Shown in pieces: positions 14,326 through 14,590 of a stretch of DNA of 14,590 nt. Each line of letters begins with the position of its first letter. The first letter of the stretch is position 1. A program made the translations under genes and the position numbers. Source of the DNA: Chthonomonas sp. UBA2387 (GTDB lineage: Bacteria; Armatimonadota; Fimbriimonadia; Fimbriimonadales; Fimbriimonadaceae); assembly GCA_002343445.1 (NCBI GenBank), contig DDSP01000012.1, forward strand, positions 51,207-65,796, in the 5' to 3' direction. The notes under the pieces are model-generated. The model had not been told where the DNA came from. It searched no databases and saw only the letters and a list, made by a program, of their open reading frames with translations.

Positions 14326-14590
14326 AGGGCTCGGGGATTGTACTCTGGCGGCACGGCCCGCAGCGGTCGCGATTCGGTTCTGGGCGTGGGCAGGTCGACG
14401 ATTCGCCGTTCGGATACACGTTTCACGATTCACATTCACATCCCCCCGATTTGGAAGAAGGAAAATGGAAGACGGACTAGGCGGACACCTGCCGACGCTC
14501 TCACTGGGTCAGGGAGGAGCGCCGGGGTGGAAACGTGAATCGGGACGAGCCGCGCGTCAACCAAGGCGACGCCGCCAGAGGCGCCAGACG
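14326..14590. other. Right-edge region, gene content unresolved
   Basis: Holds the ffh upstream region and the window edge. Two weak coding possibilities overlap. On the minus strand a frame is open from the edge to a TGA at 14436-14438 (about 50 codons, reading ..VALVDARLVPIHVSTPALL..), which could be the 3' end of a gene just upstream of ffh. On the plus strand a GTG at 14535 opens a short frame (MNRDEPRVNQGDAARGAR) to the edge, with GGGAGGAG at 14512-14519, too far (15 bases) for a normal ribosome binding site. The sequence cgattc recurs three times in about 60 bp near 14370-14430, without evident function. Neither gene can be called. Confidence 0.3.
14337..14342 (-). promoter_or_regulatory. 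-10 box of the ffh-rpsP-khpA operon
   Basis: TACAAT on the minus strand ends 11 bases before the ffh ATG, which would give a leader of only about 4-5 bases. No convincing -35 was found upstream. The same hexamer precedes hmgA. Confidence 0.4.

Noticed and set aside
14326..14439. Ffh extended by 38 residues to an ATG at 14439
   Set aside because: The residues do not resemble the Ffh N-terminus, and the extension covers the TACAAT promoter box.
12946..14538. 530-codon open frame antisense to ffh
   Set aside because: Ffh motifs on the other strand are unambiguous; the antisense product is histidine- and aspartate-rich noise.

Overview
The window is GC-rich bacterial DNA with tightly packed genes and almost no non-coding space. 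It mixes core genes (ftsZ, recO, ffh, rpsP, khpA) with catabolic enzymes (homogentisate 1,2-dioxygenase, proline dehydrogenase, an M42 metallopeptidase, a large secreted-type glycosidase) and a block of four uncharacterised membrane proteins led by a DUF6754 protein. The DUF6754 family, the short-form homogentisate dioxygenase, the S16 sequence style and the isolated ftsZ suggest a deep-branching phylum, with Armatimonadota (Fimbriimonadia-like) as best guess. This taxonomic call is an impression from protein style, not a search result.

Layout, left to right. hmgA (minus, 25-1182) diverges from a 46-residue single-pass membrane protein (plus, 1389-1529) and a secreted protein built from two tandem copies of one domain (plus, 1655-2470). 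ftsZ (minus, 2549-3709) diverges from an M42 aminopeptidase (plus, 3824-4879). A five-gene minus-strand operon then runs from 9101 down to 4894: DUF6754 protein, seven-helix membrane protein, bitopic protein with a large extracytoplasmic domain, six-helix membrane protein, recO. Its neighbouring genes overlap by 4 bp or are separated by only 1, 4 and 10 bp. A putative TIM-barrel glycosidase (plus, 9274-11400) diverges from it. It meets proline dehydrogenase tail to tail with no base between the stop codons. The last operon runs leftwards from 14325: ffh, rpsP, khpA, then proline dehydrogenase. This is the classic signal-recognition/ribosome cluster, but with proline dehydrogenase where rimM and trmD often lie.

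How the genes work together: ffh, rpsP and khpA are a translation and protein-targeting unit. hmgA and proline dehydrogenase feed aromatic amino acids and proline into central metabolism, and the M42 peptidase can supply free amino acids. The most likely undescribed system is the four-protein DUF6754 membrane operon. Its topology (one cytosolic domain protein, two polytopic proteins, one protein with an external domain) looks like a multi-subunit envelope complex of unknown function.

Several starts were moved inward from the longest open frame: ftsZ, the M42 peptidase, ffh, the glycosidase, the small membrane protein and two of the membrane-operon genes. No tRNA, rRNA, CRISPR array, insertion sequence or strong intrinsic terminator was seen. 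The longest stretch without a confidently called gene is the right edge (14326-14590, 265 bp), which may hold the end of a partial gene.
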